DNA of 64,000 nt from Deltaproteobacteria bacterium (GTDB lineage: Bacteria > Desulfobacterota > GWC2-55-46): assembly GCA_015075075.1 (NCBI GenBank), contig JABTVA010000009.1, positions 1 to 64,000 on the forward strand, in the 5' to 3' direction. A program made the position numbers and the translations under genes. Every line of letters begins with the position of its first letter. Within the stretch, counting starts at the first letter, position 1. A model generated the notes under the pieces. That model did not search any database. It saw only the letters and a list, made by a program, of their open reading frames with translations, and was not told where the DNA came from. Positions 8,048 to 17,633 of the stretch are shown here, piece after piece.

Positions 8048-9613
8048 ATGACGTCGTTCGGAAGAACCCCTGTTGCGATACTCCTCGGAATTGCCTTAAT
8101 CCTTTCAGTACTCGCCTATTCGAACACCTTTACCGGCGAATTCCAGTTCGACGACGACGGCACCGTTGCGGAGAGCCCCTATGTCACTGATATCGGGAGC
8201 TTTAAGGGGCTGCCCCTCAAATCCTTAGTTGACGGCATCCGCCCGGTAGCGACCTTCACATTCGCGGTAAACTACTATTTCTGGGGCCTCGACGTCCTGC
8301 CCTATCACGTGACCAACTTCGCCGTGCACGCAGTGTGCGGCCTTCTCGTCTTCTATCTGGCGCTCCTGACTGCGCGCTCGCCCGGGCTCCTCTACGACGA
8401 AAGCCGCGCCCGTTTCATCGCCCTTTTGACCTCCGCCATCTTCCTCCTCCATCCGGTCCAGACCGAGTCCGTAAGCTACGTATCGCAGAGATACGAATCG
8501 ATCGCGTCGCTATTCTACCTCGCCTCCCTCATCGCGTTCATAAAGGGGCGGCAGGCGGCAGGATCGCCGGGGAGATACGTCCTCTATGCCTTGTCAATAG
8601 CATCAGGCATTCTGGCGCTCGGCAGCAAGCAATTCGCCGTAACGCTCCCTCTTGTCATAATCCTCTATGATTTCTATTTCCTGAACGATAGGCCTTCCTT
8701 CAAAAGGATGGCCGGACCCCTGGTATTCCTGGCCCTTGCGGCGGCGGCGGGCCTGATAATCGTCGGGGGGCTCAAGGGGACTGACGCGGGCTTCTCAGTC
8801 CAGGGCTTTACGCCATGGGAGTACCTCCTTACCCAGTTCAGGGCGATCGCGACCTACATAAGGCTCCTCTTCCTTCCAGCCTGGCAGAACCTCGACTACG
8901 ATTTCAGGATAAGCAGGGGCTTTTTTGAAATCGACACCCTGCTTTCGTTCCTCTTCCTTCTTTCGCTTTTCGCCGCCGCGATATTCCTTTTCAGGAAGCG
9001 CCGCGCCGTTTCTTTCTTCATACTCTGGTTCTTCATCGTACTCGCGCCCACTTCGAGCATAATCCCCATTATAGACCCCATATTCGAGCACCGGGTCTAT
9101 CTCGCCTCCGTAGGCTTCTTCTTCATCTTTTCGGACGCCCTTTGGGCCGGGCTCACATGGGCCGGCCATGCGCGGCCTGCCCGCAACGGGACGCTCGCGA
9201 TTTCAGGGGCTCTCGTCCTCATGCTCCTTCTTTCGGGGCTTACCTACGAGAGGAACAAGGCATGGGGGACGAAGCTCTCGATGTGGCAGGACGTCGTGGA
9301 GAAGTCCCCGATGAAGTCCAGGCCGCACAATAACTTAGGCAACTGCTACATGCTCCTCGGAAGGCCCATTGAGGCCATAGAGGAATACAAGTTGGCCATA
9401 GCCCTCGACCCCGGCAATATCGAGGCCTACTATAACATCTCGCTCAATCTCGAAAAGACCGGCCGCCTCGACCAGGCCGCCCATTATTACGAAATATTTG
9501 CGGAGAACGCGCCGCCCAGGTACGAAAAGCAGAAGGAGTTCGCAAGGAAGAAGGTCGAGAGGTTCAGGGAATTGGAGCGGCTCGGGTTTGCCGCGGGCAA
9601 GGCCGCGCCCTGA
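8048..9613 (+). CDS. TMTC-like polytopic membrane protein with C-terminal TPR
   Basis: A 521-residue protein with about 10-12 hydrophobic segments and a soluble C-terminus carrying two TPR motifs (about 430-500; 'NNLGNCYMLLGRPIEAIEEY', 'YYNISLNLEKTGRLDQAAHYYE'). Near the N-terminus 'FQFDDDGTV' supplies an acidic motif in the first extracytoplasmic loop, followed by 'RPVATFTFAVNYYFWG' and 'HVTNFAVHAVCGLLVF'. This is the layout of the TMTC/PMT-like GT-C glycosyltransferases, where the loop acid is catalytic. Bacterial members are usually annotated only as TPR proteins, so a lipid-linked sugar transferase role is inference. No glycan gene cluster surrounds it. It starts 69 bp after moaA with GGGAACGG upstream of the ATG, and ends tail-to-tail with the HD-GYP gene. 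Confidence 0.8.
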   Translation: MTSFGRTPVAILLGIALILSVLAYSNTFTGEFQFDDDGTVAESPYVTDIGSFKGLPLKSLVDGIRPVATFTFAVNYYFWGLDVLPYHVTNFAVHAVCGLLVFYLALLTARSPGLLYDESRARFIALLTSAIFLLHPVQTESVSYVSQRYESIASLFYLASLIAFIKGRQAAGSPGRYVLYALSIASGILALGSKQFAVTLPLVIILYDFYFLNDRPSFKRMAGPLVFLALAAAAGLIIVGGLKGTDAGFSVQGFTPWEYLLTQFRAIATYIRLLFLPAWQNLDYDFRISRGFFEIDTLLSFLFLLSLFAAAIFLFRKRRAVSFFILWFFIVLAPTSSIIPIIDPIFEHRVYLASVGFFFIFSDALWAGLTWAGHARPARNGTLAISGALVLMLLLSGLTYERNKAWGTKLSMWQDVVEKSPMKSRPHNNLGNCYMLLGRPIEAIEEYKLAIALDPGNIEAYYNISLNLEKTGRLDQAAHYYEIFAENAPPRYEKQKEFARKKVERFRELERLGFAAGKAAP

Positions 9614-9639
9614 TACCCGGCGCCCTTAGGGGGCCGGAC

Positions 9640-10851
9640 TCATTCGATGGGGCGGGCTTGCTCACCAAGGATGAGCCTGTTCGTGTCAATGCCGTACTTG
9701 CCGGGGTTTGCGGAGCCTTTTATGCAGAGGTCTTTACGTTCTGAAAGGGCCGCCTCCACAGGGGGCGCGAGGGACTGGCCGTTTTTGTTCAATACGACCA
9801 GCACGTCGGGCTTGAGAAGGTTATTGCGGTTGATTGACCTCACGATCGCGACCTCGCCCGAGTTCAGCTCCACCGCGCTTCCGACCGGATATATTCCTAT
9901 GCACCGGATCAACGACTGGAGCAGGCCGGCATCGTAAACGCTGTTCTTTTCGAAGGTCATGAGCTGCAAGGCCTCATGCGGCCCGAAACTCTTCCTGTAC
10001 GGCCTGCCGGACGTCATCGCGTTATAGCTGTCGGCTATGCAGACTATCCTTCCGAACTCGTGTATCCTCGTGCCCGAGAGCCCTTCCGGGTATCCCTTGC
10101 CGTCCACCCTCTCATGGTGCTGGAGCGCGGCGACGACCGCCGATTGCTTTATGCCTTCGGTCCTGGTGAGGAGGTCCGCTCCCAGGCGGGAATGCCTCTG
10201 CATCTCCGCGAACTCGGCCTCCGTGAACCTCCCCGGCTTTTTCAACAGCCCCTCGGGGAGGAGGAGCTTGCCGACGTCGTGGAGGACTGCGGCCATGCCG
10301 AGGTCCAGGAGCTTTTCCCTTGAAAAGCCGAGCCCGCGCCCGACCGCGATGGACAGTATGCATGTGTTGAGCGAGTGCTGAAAGGTGCAGTCGTCGTTGT
10401 CCCTAAGCCACGCGAGGCAGGTCAGGGCCTCGGGGTTCCTGAATATGCTGTCAATCATGCCTACGACGGTAAGGCCGAAGGCTTCCGCATCCACGCTCCT
10501 TCCGGCCCTGATGTCGGTCATAAATTCCATCACATGGCCTACGGCCTCGTCCTTGAGGGATACTGCCTTATATATCTCCTCCTCGAATTCCACGGTCTTA
10601 CGAAGCGCGGAGTCCGCGTCCATAACGGCAGGGGCCGCATCCGGAGCAGGTCCTCCGGCGGCCCCTGCATCGCAATCGTCCTGAATCACATACGCAACTC
10701 CGTAGCCCCTGCCCCGGAAGGCCTCTATGTCGGCATCGCTTCTAACCAGGAGCGAGTTCATGAAAAAAGACGGCCTGCCGGTATCGTCCTTTTCAAGGGC
10801 GCAGAGCTTCATGCCCTTTTTAAGCTCATCCATCTGGATCTTTCTGAACAT
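9640..10851 (-). CDS. HD-GYP domain protein (probable cyclic di-GMP phosphodiesterase)
   Basis: A 403-residue cytoplasmic protein: an N-terminal DUF3391-like domain (about 1-110; starts 'MFRKIQMDELKKGMKL') and a HD-GYP domain (about 150-330). The HD-GYP landmarks are all visible: 'HDVGKLLLP', 'HHERVDGKGYPEGLSG' (the GYP motif) and 'DSYNAMTSGRPYRK'. HD-GYP enzymes hydrolyse cyclic di-GMP to pGpG or GMP with a di- or tri-metal centre, so this is probably a signalling phosphodiesterase. There is no receiver or transmembrane sensor domain. Upstream 10852-11070 is AT-rich and likely holds its promoter; I see no gene there. Confidence 0.93.
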   Translation of the reverse strand: MFRKIQMDELKKGMKLCALEKDDTGRPSFFMNSLLVRSDADIEAFRGRGYGVAYVIQDDCDAGAAGGPAPDAAPAVMDADSALRKTVEFEEEIYKAVSLKDEAVGHVMEFMTDIRAGRSVDAEAFGLTVVGMIDSIFRNPEALTCLAWLRDNDDCTFQHSLNTCILSIAVGRGLGFSREKLLDLGMAAVLHDVGKLLLPEGLLKKPGRFTEAEFAEMQRHSRLGADLLTRTEGIKQSAVVAALQHHERVDGKGYPEGLSGTRIHEFGRIVCIADSYNAMTSGRPYRKSFGPHEALQLMTFEKNSVYDAGLLQSLIRCIGIYPVGSAVELNSGEVAIVRSINRNNLLKPDVLVVLNKNGQSLAPPVEAALSERKDLCIKGSANPGKYGIDTNRLILGEQARPIE

Positions 10852-11070
10852 GCCTGGCCGCCCTTGATAACTTAATGAATTACATTAAGAATATGCCTGA
10901 ACTATTTTGAAATATTGTTTTTTTACTCTAATTATCGCCCGGAACCTTGAGCCAGGCACCGGAGGCGAGAATATGGCCAATGGTATTAAACTAAATATCG
11001 GCTGAAGGGAGGATAGTCTTTAGTCCTTTGAGTTGATCAGGCAAGGATGTATCTGACGGGGCAAGGCGCG

Positions 11071-11805
11071 CTACCACCCGAGCTTGAGCCTTTCGGCGAG
11101 CCTGTCGGGTAGACCGGCCTGGATGACCTTTTCCGAGGCAGAGCGGATGTCGTACTCGACCCTGTGGAAGGCCGCCTGGTTTTTCCTCGAGTCGTATACG
11201 AGGAACGCGGCCCTGGGGTCGCGGTCGCGGGGCTGTCCGAGCCCGCCCGGGTTTATTAGGTATTTGACACCTTTGGCGAGCTTCAGGGGATTTTCATGGA
11301 GGAGGACCGCCTCGCCGTCCATCTCAGAGTAGGCTGCCGGGACGTGGGTGTGCCCGAAAAAGCAGATTCCTGGGGTGCAGCGGCTCTCCATGAGCTCGAA
11401 ATTCCTCTCCGCGTCCCTTGTCCCCATTATGTACCTGTCGATATCGTTCACCCATCCGTGGAAGGCCGTAAACCGCCCCTTCACGGTGAAGCTCCTCTTA
11501 AGCCCTTTAAGGAATTCGAGGTTCTCAGGCTTTATGGCGTCCCGCGTCCAGTACACGGCAGCCGCGGCGTGGTAGTTGAAGTTGTATGGCTCCTCGAACC
11601 CGGCCACCCGGGAATCGTGGTTGCCGAGGACGCAAATTGCCCCCCTCTCCCGCAGAAGCTCTATGCATTCATTGGGGTTCGCGTTGTAGCCGACGATGTC
11701 GCCGAGGCATATTATCTTCTCTACGCGGAGGCGATCCGCGGCTTCGAGGAAAGCGCTGAGGGCTTCCAGGTTCGAGTGGATATCGGAGATTACGGCGTAA
11801 AGCAT
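11071..11805 (-). CDS. Calcineurin-like metallophosphoesterase (YfcE/MPP-type)
   Basis: A 244-residue cytoplasmic phosphoesterase with the complete set of di-metal ligand motifs: 'SDIHSN' (Asp8, His10), 'LGDIVGY', 'GNHD', 'FHGWVND' and 'GHTHVP'. The sequence between them ('NPNECIELLRERGAICVLGNHD') is typical of the family often annotated 'metallophosphoesterase family protein' next to protein phosphatase or YfcE-like enzymes. The physiological substrate cannot be read from sequence; phosphodiester or phosphoprotein substrates are both known in the wider family. It follows the small Cys-pair protein on the same strand with a gap of 59 bp, so the two may be co-transcribed. Confidence 0.9.
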   Translation of the reverse strand: MLYAVISDIHSNLEALSAFLEAADRLRVEKIICLGDIVGYNANPNECIELLRERGAICVLGNHDSRVAGFEEPYNFNYHAAAAVYWTRDAIKPENLEFLKGLKRSFTVKGRFTAFHGWVNDIDRYIMGTRDAERNFELMESRCTPGICFFGHTHVPAAYSEMDGEAVLLHENPLKLAKGVKYLINPGGLGQPRDRDPRAAFLVYDSRKNQAAFHRVEYDIRSASEKVIQAGLPDRLAERLKLGW

Positions 11806-11864
11806 GATGTATGGGCGGATGCCGGCGCGGCCTCCGGGGCGAGGGCCATCTGCTTATTGCGGCC

Positions 11865-12248
11865 TCAGTGTATGGTGCCCTTGATATCCTCTCCCTCGAA
11901 CACGGCCTTGCCGGTCTGGAACGGGTCGCTGGTGAACCTGTCGCGGCAGGACTTGCACAGTATGAAGATAAGCTCTTTTGAGACGTCCTCCTCGAGGGCC
12001 TTCGGGTCCATGCTCTCCATGGCGTCAAGGAGGTCGTTTATGCCCTCCTCGACGTCACCCTCGAAGTCCTCCAGGTAGCCGTCGAAATCCGCAAAGCTCC
12101 TTATCTCGAGTATATATTTGAGATTGCCCTTGGGCAGTTCCCTGCCGCAGCAGTGGCATCTTAATTTTTTCATCGGAAGCTTGGCCCTTTCCGGGGAAGT
12201 CCGCGTCGGGCGACCTTTTTGCGGGACGGCAGCCTTGGATTCAGCCAT
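11865..12248 (-). CDS. Hypothetical small protein with two Cys pairs
   Basis: I do not recognise a named family. The 127-residue protein has a basic N-terminus, then 'CHCCGRELPKGN' and, 60-70 residues later, 'LCKSCRDRF', so two C-x2-C pairs could bind one zinc. Between them is an acidic helical stretch ('GYLEDFEGDVEEGINDLLDAMESMDPKALEEDV'-like, here described in parts). The start is uncertain: ATG 12248 is used, but the ATG at 12173 would begin directly at 'MKKLRCHCCG' and neither has a convincing ribosome-binding site. It precedes the metallophosphoesterase on the same strand. The open frame and base composition match neighbouring genes, so I think it is real. Confidence 0.7.
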   Translation of the reverse strand: MAESKAAVPQKGRPTRTSPERAKLPMKKLRCHCCGRELPKGNLKYILEIRSFADFDGYLEDFEGDVEEGINDLLDAMESMDPKALEEDVSKELIFILCKSCRDRFTSDPFQTGKAVFEGEDIKGTIH

Positions 12249-12439
12249 CAACCGGAATTTGCCCGGAGTCCGCCGGACGCGTTAATAAGTAAAAAGGATG
12301 AAAGCTTGCTAAATCTTAACCCTAAAGATGCCGCTTGTCAAACCAAATGGGCCGTGGTAATTTTGCCGGATGCAGTACGATTTTATCCTTTCATTCGGCC
12401 CGGACCGGCCCGCCTGCTCCGGGGTCCCGTCAATCAAAT

Positions 12440-12533
12440 AGCAGGGTATTGAAACACACCCTGTTAAGCAATCCACGGATGGATTGCCAAATTGCGAAGA
12501 CTATCCAGGTCGACCATTTTGTAAGGCTTGGAC
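12440..12533 (+). repeat. Family B intergenic repeat, copy 1
   Basis: About 70-80% identical to 28934-29030. Both copies start with a hairpin-forming GCAGGGT(A/G)TTGAA segment, continue with GCAATCCACGG and its near-palindrome TGGATTGCC, then GCGAAGAC(T/A)ATCCA and GTCGA. It sits in the 356-bp gene-free gap 12249-12604; apart from the hairpin at 12558-12584 I see nothing else in that gap. Confidence 0.8.
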
Positions 12534-12557
12534 AGGTTCATTCCGGCCAAGCAGTGG

Positions 12558-12584
12558 TTGAGAAAGTCCGGAAGGGCTTTCTCA
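12558..12584 (+). other. Perfect 9-bp hairpin upstream of the ResB-like gene
   Basis: TTGAGAAAG and CTTTCTCAA form a perfect stem around a 9-base loop. No T-run follows, so it is not a classic terminator. It ends 20 bp before the start chosen for the ResB-like gene and could affect its mRNA start or be part of the adjacent repeat. Confidence 0.6.
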
Positions 12585-12604
12585 ACATATGATAGGACAA
12601 TACG

Positions 12605-13823
12605 ATGCCGTCTACCTGGCTCCTAAAAACCGAAGGTCAACTGAGAAGCCTTCTTGAAAAGACGGCCAAAGCGTGCGCCATGCTTTTGAAGCGGGGCGCG
12701 GTAACGCCAAGCGGCCCTTTCGAGCCGTCTATGTCTGTCCTCCTTACGCAAACGCCTGAGCGCGCCCATGTTGACGCGAAGCGGATCATGGTCGAAGCCC
12801 TCGGGCTCCGGCTTATGAGCAGGGACGGCGAGTGGACCGTAATGCAAAAAGGCGTCCCTCCAGGGGTTTTTCCCGTGCTCTTCCCTGCCGTGCTGTTGAC
12901 CCTGCTTTTAGGCGCGCTCATCACCGTCCTTTTCGCGTTCGAGGGCACGATAACGCTGAAGTCAGGCTCCCCGGCGGAGTTCATGCCTGAAAACCGGGGT
13001 GTCTTAAGGCCGTTCTGGAGGTCCGGGACCGAGAGCGTGAGCCTCCTTTTCGATTCCTCGATTTCCGAATACGTCCAGACAGCCGCGCACGATTACCCGC
13101 CGGACGTTAAAACAAGGATCGCAATGCGGCTCGGCTTGCAGCGTCCTTTGCATGAGCGGGGAAGACGCCCTCGCCTCCGTCGGGACAATGGCGCAGTTGA
13201 AGGTCGAAAGCGATGGCGCCATAATCGAGGGAGGAGCGGGCACGGAAGGGCCCTTCAGGTACGGCGGCTATACTTTCCGGCTCCTTGACATCGAGCGGAC
13301 GCTCCGATTGAGGATAGATGAAGGCCCCATCCCCCTCAGCGTAAAGCCCGGCAACGAGGCCCTGATACCTGGGAGCCTTTCAACGCTCGAATTCGGGCAG
13401 TTCAGGAAGGGCTCAATAACGCGGCTTGACGGCACGAGGCAGGAGCTCAGGCCCCATGTGACGGTCAGGAAAAAAGGCACTTCCGGAGAGCCTGCCCTGC
13501 TCCGTCTCGGCGAGACGGTTATAGTTGACGGCGCGCTGGTCTCGCTTGCCGATGCGAGGGAGACGGCAGTCCTCCGATACAGGTACGACCCCGGTCGAGC
13601 GGTCGTCCTGGCGGGCGCTTTGCTTGCCGTAATAACCGTTATGCTCAGGCTCTTCGTGCCATATTATCTCCTGGCATACAGGATAGACGACTCCGGTGAG
13701 ATCGTGCGTCTCGACCTTTTCGCCTCCTCAGGCGGCGCATTCTCCTCAAAGGCGAAGCTCCTTCAAAGGATAGAGCGTCTACTTACGAAGGACGACCTGA
13801 GGCCCGAGGCGCTCCCGGACTGA
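12605..13823 (+). CDS. ResB-like membrane protein, frameshifted
   Basis: Two overlapping frames (12605 to about 13150, then on to 13823) join into a protein of about 405 residues. A hydrophobic segment near residues 87-112 ('FPVLFPAVLLTLLLGALITVL') is preceded by 'LGLRLMSRDGEWTVMQKG' and followed by 'FEGTITLKSG'. This is how ResB proteins run from their 'R-x-G' loop into a helix and then the periplasmic domain; a second helix lies near the C-terminus (about 330-355, 'AVVLAGALLAVITVMLRLF'). ResB helps carry haem to apocytochromes in system II. The usual first transmembrane pair is absent, so the protein is short or N-terminally truncated near the repeat. Without a database search this assignment is moderate; 'unknown two-helix membrane protein' is the fallback. 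One or two indels lie near 13140. Confidence 0.6.
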
Positions 13824-13878
13824 TATCCGGCCCGCCTATCCGTTGGCAAAAAACGCCCCGCAATGTTATCATTTCCCG

Positions 13879-16168
13879 GTGGATATCAACTCGTTCATAG
13901 CTGAGATAAAGGCAAGGGCCGACCTGAGGGATGTAGTGCATCATGAGGAGCTCCCCTCAAGAGAGCCCGCCTACGCCGAGACATTTCTTCCCCTCATGCC
14001 CGAGGTAAAGGAGGCGCTCGCGGACCTCGGCATAAAAGGGCTCTTCACGCACCAGGCCCAGGGCATAGACCTCGTGAGGCAGGGCAGAAACGTGGTCGTC
14101 ATGACCCCTACCGCCAGCGGCAAGAGCCTCATATACAACGTGCCGGTAGCAGAGGCCATACTCGACGACCCTGAGGCAAGGGCCATGTACATATTCCCGC
14201 TCAAGGGGTTGGAGCAGGACCAGCTCGGCGCTTTCAGGGAGCTTACGGCAAGGCTCCCTTTTGAAGCGGAAGCCGGCGCGCCGGAAAAAGGGAAGAGAAA
14301 GGCCTTCAAGCCGGGCATATCCGAGATTTACGACGGCGACACATCCGCGTACAGGAGAAAGCGGATGCGCGAGGAGCCGCCGCGTGTGGTCCTTACGAAC
14401 CCTGACATGATACATCTCGCCATAAACCCCTTCCACGCAAAATGGGAGAGGTTCCTTTCGAACCTGAGGTATGTGATAGTCGACGAGATACACGCCTACA
14501 GGGGCGTATTCGGCTCGCATGTGGCTAACGTGCTAAGGAGGCTCCGGAGGGTGGCGAAGCTCTACGGGAGCGACCCTGTCTTCATAGCCTCCTCCGCGAC
14601 CATCGCAAACCCGAAGGAGCTGGCCGAGGGCCTTATCGGAAAGGACTTCGTGGCCGTTACCGAGAGCGGCGCGCCGTCCGGCAGGAGGCACTTCCTATTC
14701 CTCAACCCCGCTTCGGGCGGGAGCCCCTATACTATCGCCACGAGGCTCCTGGCCTCCTCGGTCCGCGCCGGTTTCAAGACCATAGCATTTACAAAGGCCA
14801 GGAAGGTGACCGAGCTTATGCACTCCCGGATACTCGAAGGCTGCCCTGACATAAGCCCTGTCGTAAGCTCCTACAGGGCGGGCTTCCTCCCCGAGGAGAG
14901 GCGCGATATCGAAAAAAGGCTTTTCAAGGGCGAGCTCTCCGGCGTCATATCGACGAGCGCCCTCGAGCTCGGGGTCGACATAGGGGGCCTCGACGTCTGC
15001 ATACTCGTGGGCTACCCCGGCACCGTAAGCTCGACATGGCAGAGGAGCGGCCGGGTCGGGAGGAGCGACGCGACTCGCTCATCGTCATGGTCGCCTTCCG
15101 GACGCGCTCGACCAGCACTTCATGCGGAACCCTCCGGACTTCTTCAGGCGCTCATCAGAGTCGGCTGTACTGGACCCTTTCAACAGGCCCATAGTAAAAT
15201 CGCATCTCATCTCGGCGGCATCGGAGCGGTATCTGAGGAACGACGACCCTGTCTATGACATGGCGAGGCTTGAGCCTGTCCTCGAGGAACTTGAAGCCGA
15301 AGGGAAACTGAGGCGCGGAAGATTGGACGTATGGTTCGCGAGAAAAAGGCGGCCCCAGATGGAGACCTCCATCCGGGAGGCGGGAGAGGCCTATGCTATT
15401 ATTAAAGACGGCGGCGGCCTCCTTGGGGAATCGAGCTCCACGAGGGTCCTCTACGACCTCCATCCCGGGGCGATATACCTGCATAAGGGCGTCCAGTACA
15501 GGGTAGTGACTCTCGACATGCGCGACCGGGTGGCCGTCTGCAGGCCAGCGGGCGAGATAGCCTACTACACGAGGCCCATGACCGAGGAGGAATCCGAGAT
15601 ACTCTCCGAGGACGACTCGATGCCGCTCGGGAAGACGGTCGTAAAGTTCGGGACGCTCAGGATTACCGAAAGGGTGCTCGGATACAGGAAAAAACACATA
15701 TTCACCGAGGCCCCGATGGGCGAGTTCCCCCTCGACCTCCCGCCCTCTATCTTCACTACAAAGGGGGTCTGGATGAAAGTCGGCGATAGCATACTCGAAG
15801 AGGTGCGCGGAAGGGGTTTCAGCATTGGCGGCGCCCTCCACGGCGCGGAGCACGCGATGATAGCGGCGCTCCCGCTCTATGCCCTATGCGACAGGATGGA
15901 CCTCGGCGGGGTGAGCTACACCTTGAACCCCGAGCTTCAGAGCCCGGCGATATTCGTCTACGACGGCCACGAGGGCGGGGTGGGCCTTACGCGGAGGGGG
16001 TTCGAGTGCCTGAGGGACTGGCTCGCATCGGCCCTGGAGCTCATGGAGGACTGTGCCTGCGAGGTGGCCTGCCCATCGTGTACCCAGGACCCGCGGTGCG
16101 GAAACAATAACGAGCCTCTGGATAAGCGGGGCGCGTCAATGATAATCAGGGACTGGCTGGGCCGATGA
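13879..16168 (+). CDS. MrfA-type DEAD/DEAH superfamily 2 helicase with C-terminal zinc domain, frameshifted
   Basis: Joined product of about 762 residues. Helicase motifs: 'TPTASGKSLIYNVP' (I), 'DEIHAYRG' (II, DEIH), 'SSATIANP' (III), 'STSALELGVDIGGLD' (V) and 'WQRSGRVGR' (VI). Two indels at about 15065 and 15108 break the frame just after motif VI. The second frame continues 'DSLIVMVAF', 'LDQHFMRNPPDFFRR' and the DUF1998 region, ending with four cysteines ('CACEVACPSCTQDPRCGN'). Bacillus MrfA, of the same architecture, is a 3'-5' DNA helicase in mitomycin C lesion repair. The start is uncertain: GTG at 13879 fits the homology; an upstream TTG at 13843 is possible. A bidirectional terminator separates it from leuB. 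Confidence 0.9.
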
Positions 16169-16204
16169 GGTTTTCGCTTCGAAAAAGAGATGAAGCTTTC
16201 TCTC

Positions 16205-16241
16205 AAAAAAAAGCCCCGCCAAATTAGGCAGGGCTTTTTCG
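16205..16241. terminator. Bidirectional terminator between helicase and leuB
   Basis: AAAAAGCCCcGCC (16208-16220) pairs with GGCaGGGCTTTTT (16227-16239), one mismatch, 6-base loop. A-rich before and T-rich after, so it can work for both converging genes. Confidence 0.85.
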
Positions 16242-16258
16242 ATTTCGATTCGAAAAAA

Positions 16259-17332
16259 TCAAAGTTCCTTGAGTACCGCCTCGCCCATCTCAATGCAGCT
16301 TACGCGGATCATCCCTGGCTGCATGATATCCGCGGTCCTCCAGTTTTTCCTTAAGACCTTCTCGACCGCGGCGTCGATCGTGTCAGCGGCCTCGTTCATT
16401 TCAAAGGAGTAGCGTAGCATCATGGACGCGGAGAGTATGGTGGCTATGGGGTTGGCCAAGCCCTTTCCGGCTATATCCGGGGCGCTCCCGTGTATGGGCT
16501 CGTACATGGCCCTGCCCTTCCCGGAGCCGAGGCTCGCGGAAGGGAGCATCCCTATGGAGCCGGTGAGCATCGAAGCCTCGTCAGAGAGTATGTCGCCGAA
16601 AGTATTCTCGGTAACGATCACGTCGAACTGCCTGGGGTTCCTTATGAGCTGCATGGCGCAGTTGTCGACGTACATGTGCTTGAGCTCGACGTCGGGATAA
16701 CCCTTGCCCAGCTGGGTGACGATCTTGCGCCAGAGCTCGGTCGTCTCGAGGACGTTGGCCTTGTCGACGCTGGTCACCTTCTTTTGGCGGCTTCCTCGCG
16801 ACCTCGAACCCCACCTGGCTATCCTCTCTATCTCGGGGTGGTATAAACAAGTGTTAACGCCGCGCTCGGTCCCGTCCGGGAGCTTTCAACTCCCCTCGGC
16901 GAGCTGAAAGAAGCCCGCCTGTAAGCTCCCTTACTCGACGAGGTCCACCTCTTCATTCCTCGGGCAGGCGTGGAGGCCTCTATAAGCTGCTTATATCCTG
17001 GCGGGCCGGAGGTTGGCGAAGAGGCCGAGCTCTTTCCGTAGCGCAAGGAGCGCCCTCTCGGGCCTTACCGAGTAGTCGAGCCCCTCCCATCTGGGGCCGC
17101 CGACCGCGCCGAGCAGCACGGCGTCGCTCCGCAGGGCAAGGTCGAGGACCTTATCGGTAAGCGGCACGCCGTTGGCGTCTATTGAAGCGCCGCCAACGAG
17201 CGCCTCGGTCAGGACGAACTCGGCCCCGAAGCTCGAGCCGACGGCCTTCAAGACCCTTATCGCCTCTCCGACGATCTCCGGGCCTATGCCGTCGCCCGGC
17301 AATACAGCGACATTGAACCTTTTCACTTGCAA
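16259..17332 (-). CDS. leuB: 3-isopropylmalate dehydrogenase, frameshifted in the middle
   Basis: NAD-dependent oxidative decarboxylation of 3-isopropylmalate in leucine synthesis. The first 113 codons are intact ('[14 protein letters not shown]', '[13 protein letters not shown]', '[18 protein letters not shown]'), as are the last 172 ('[16 protein letters not shown]', '[11 protein letters not shown]', '[17 protein letters not shown]', '[17 protein letters not shown]'). Between 16780 and 16990 the family sequence is only recoverable by frame switching ('[11 protein letters not shown]', 'VRELTGGL', 'RGVNTLVYTTPEIERIA'), with five or more indels. The overall span of 358 codons is normal. Last gene of the leu part of the operon, 88 bp after the PurA-like gene. 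Loss of leuB in an otherwise full pathway is unlikely, so consensus errors are the better explanation. Confidence 0.92.
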
Positions 17333-17420
17333 GCTCCTTCGGTGTTTTTAGAATCGATAGACGCTTGTGCGCTTTGAAGCAGCCTGCGCGGATGCCCTAA
17401 GGGTTGTTTTCAACCCCCTG

Positions 17421-17633
17421 TTAGAGCGTGCTGGCGACCTTCTGGAGCACCTCCATGAAGGCGGCAAGGCCGCTTACCGGGATGACCACCGTGCTCCGCC
17501 TGTCGTTCGAGAGCTCGGCTACCTGCAGGAACCTGCCGCCCTCGTTCTCCTTCAGGTCCACGAACAGGGTCTTGTTCTCTATGTGCAGTTTCTCGCTGGA
17601 AAGGACCTTGCTTTTTGCGCCTTCCCTTTTCAT
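17421..17633 (-). CDS. Small PurA-like (PUR-alpha fold) nucleic-acid-binding protein
   Basis: A 70-residue protein resembling the single PUR repeat of bacterial 'PUR family DNA/RNA-binding' proteins (DUF3276-like): '[29 protein letters not shown]' region (beta strands) and '[21 protein letters not shown]' (strand plus helix). Such proteins bind single-stranded DNA or RNA, usually as dimers. The ATG overlaps the leuD stop by 4 bp (ATGA), showing translational coupling inside the leucine operon. Its function there is unknown; regulation of the operon mRNA is conceivable but unproven. Confidence 0.75.
   Translation of the reverse strand: MKREGAKSKVLSSEKLHIENKTLFVDLKENEGGRFLQVAELSNDRRSTVVIPVSGLAAFMEVLQKVASTL

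Noticed and set aside
17394-17420. Possible third Family B copy between the PurA-like gene and leuB
   Set aside because: Only the short GGGTTG-TTTT-CAACCC hairpin and a few flanking bases resemble the family; the rest does not align.
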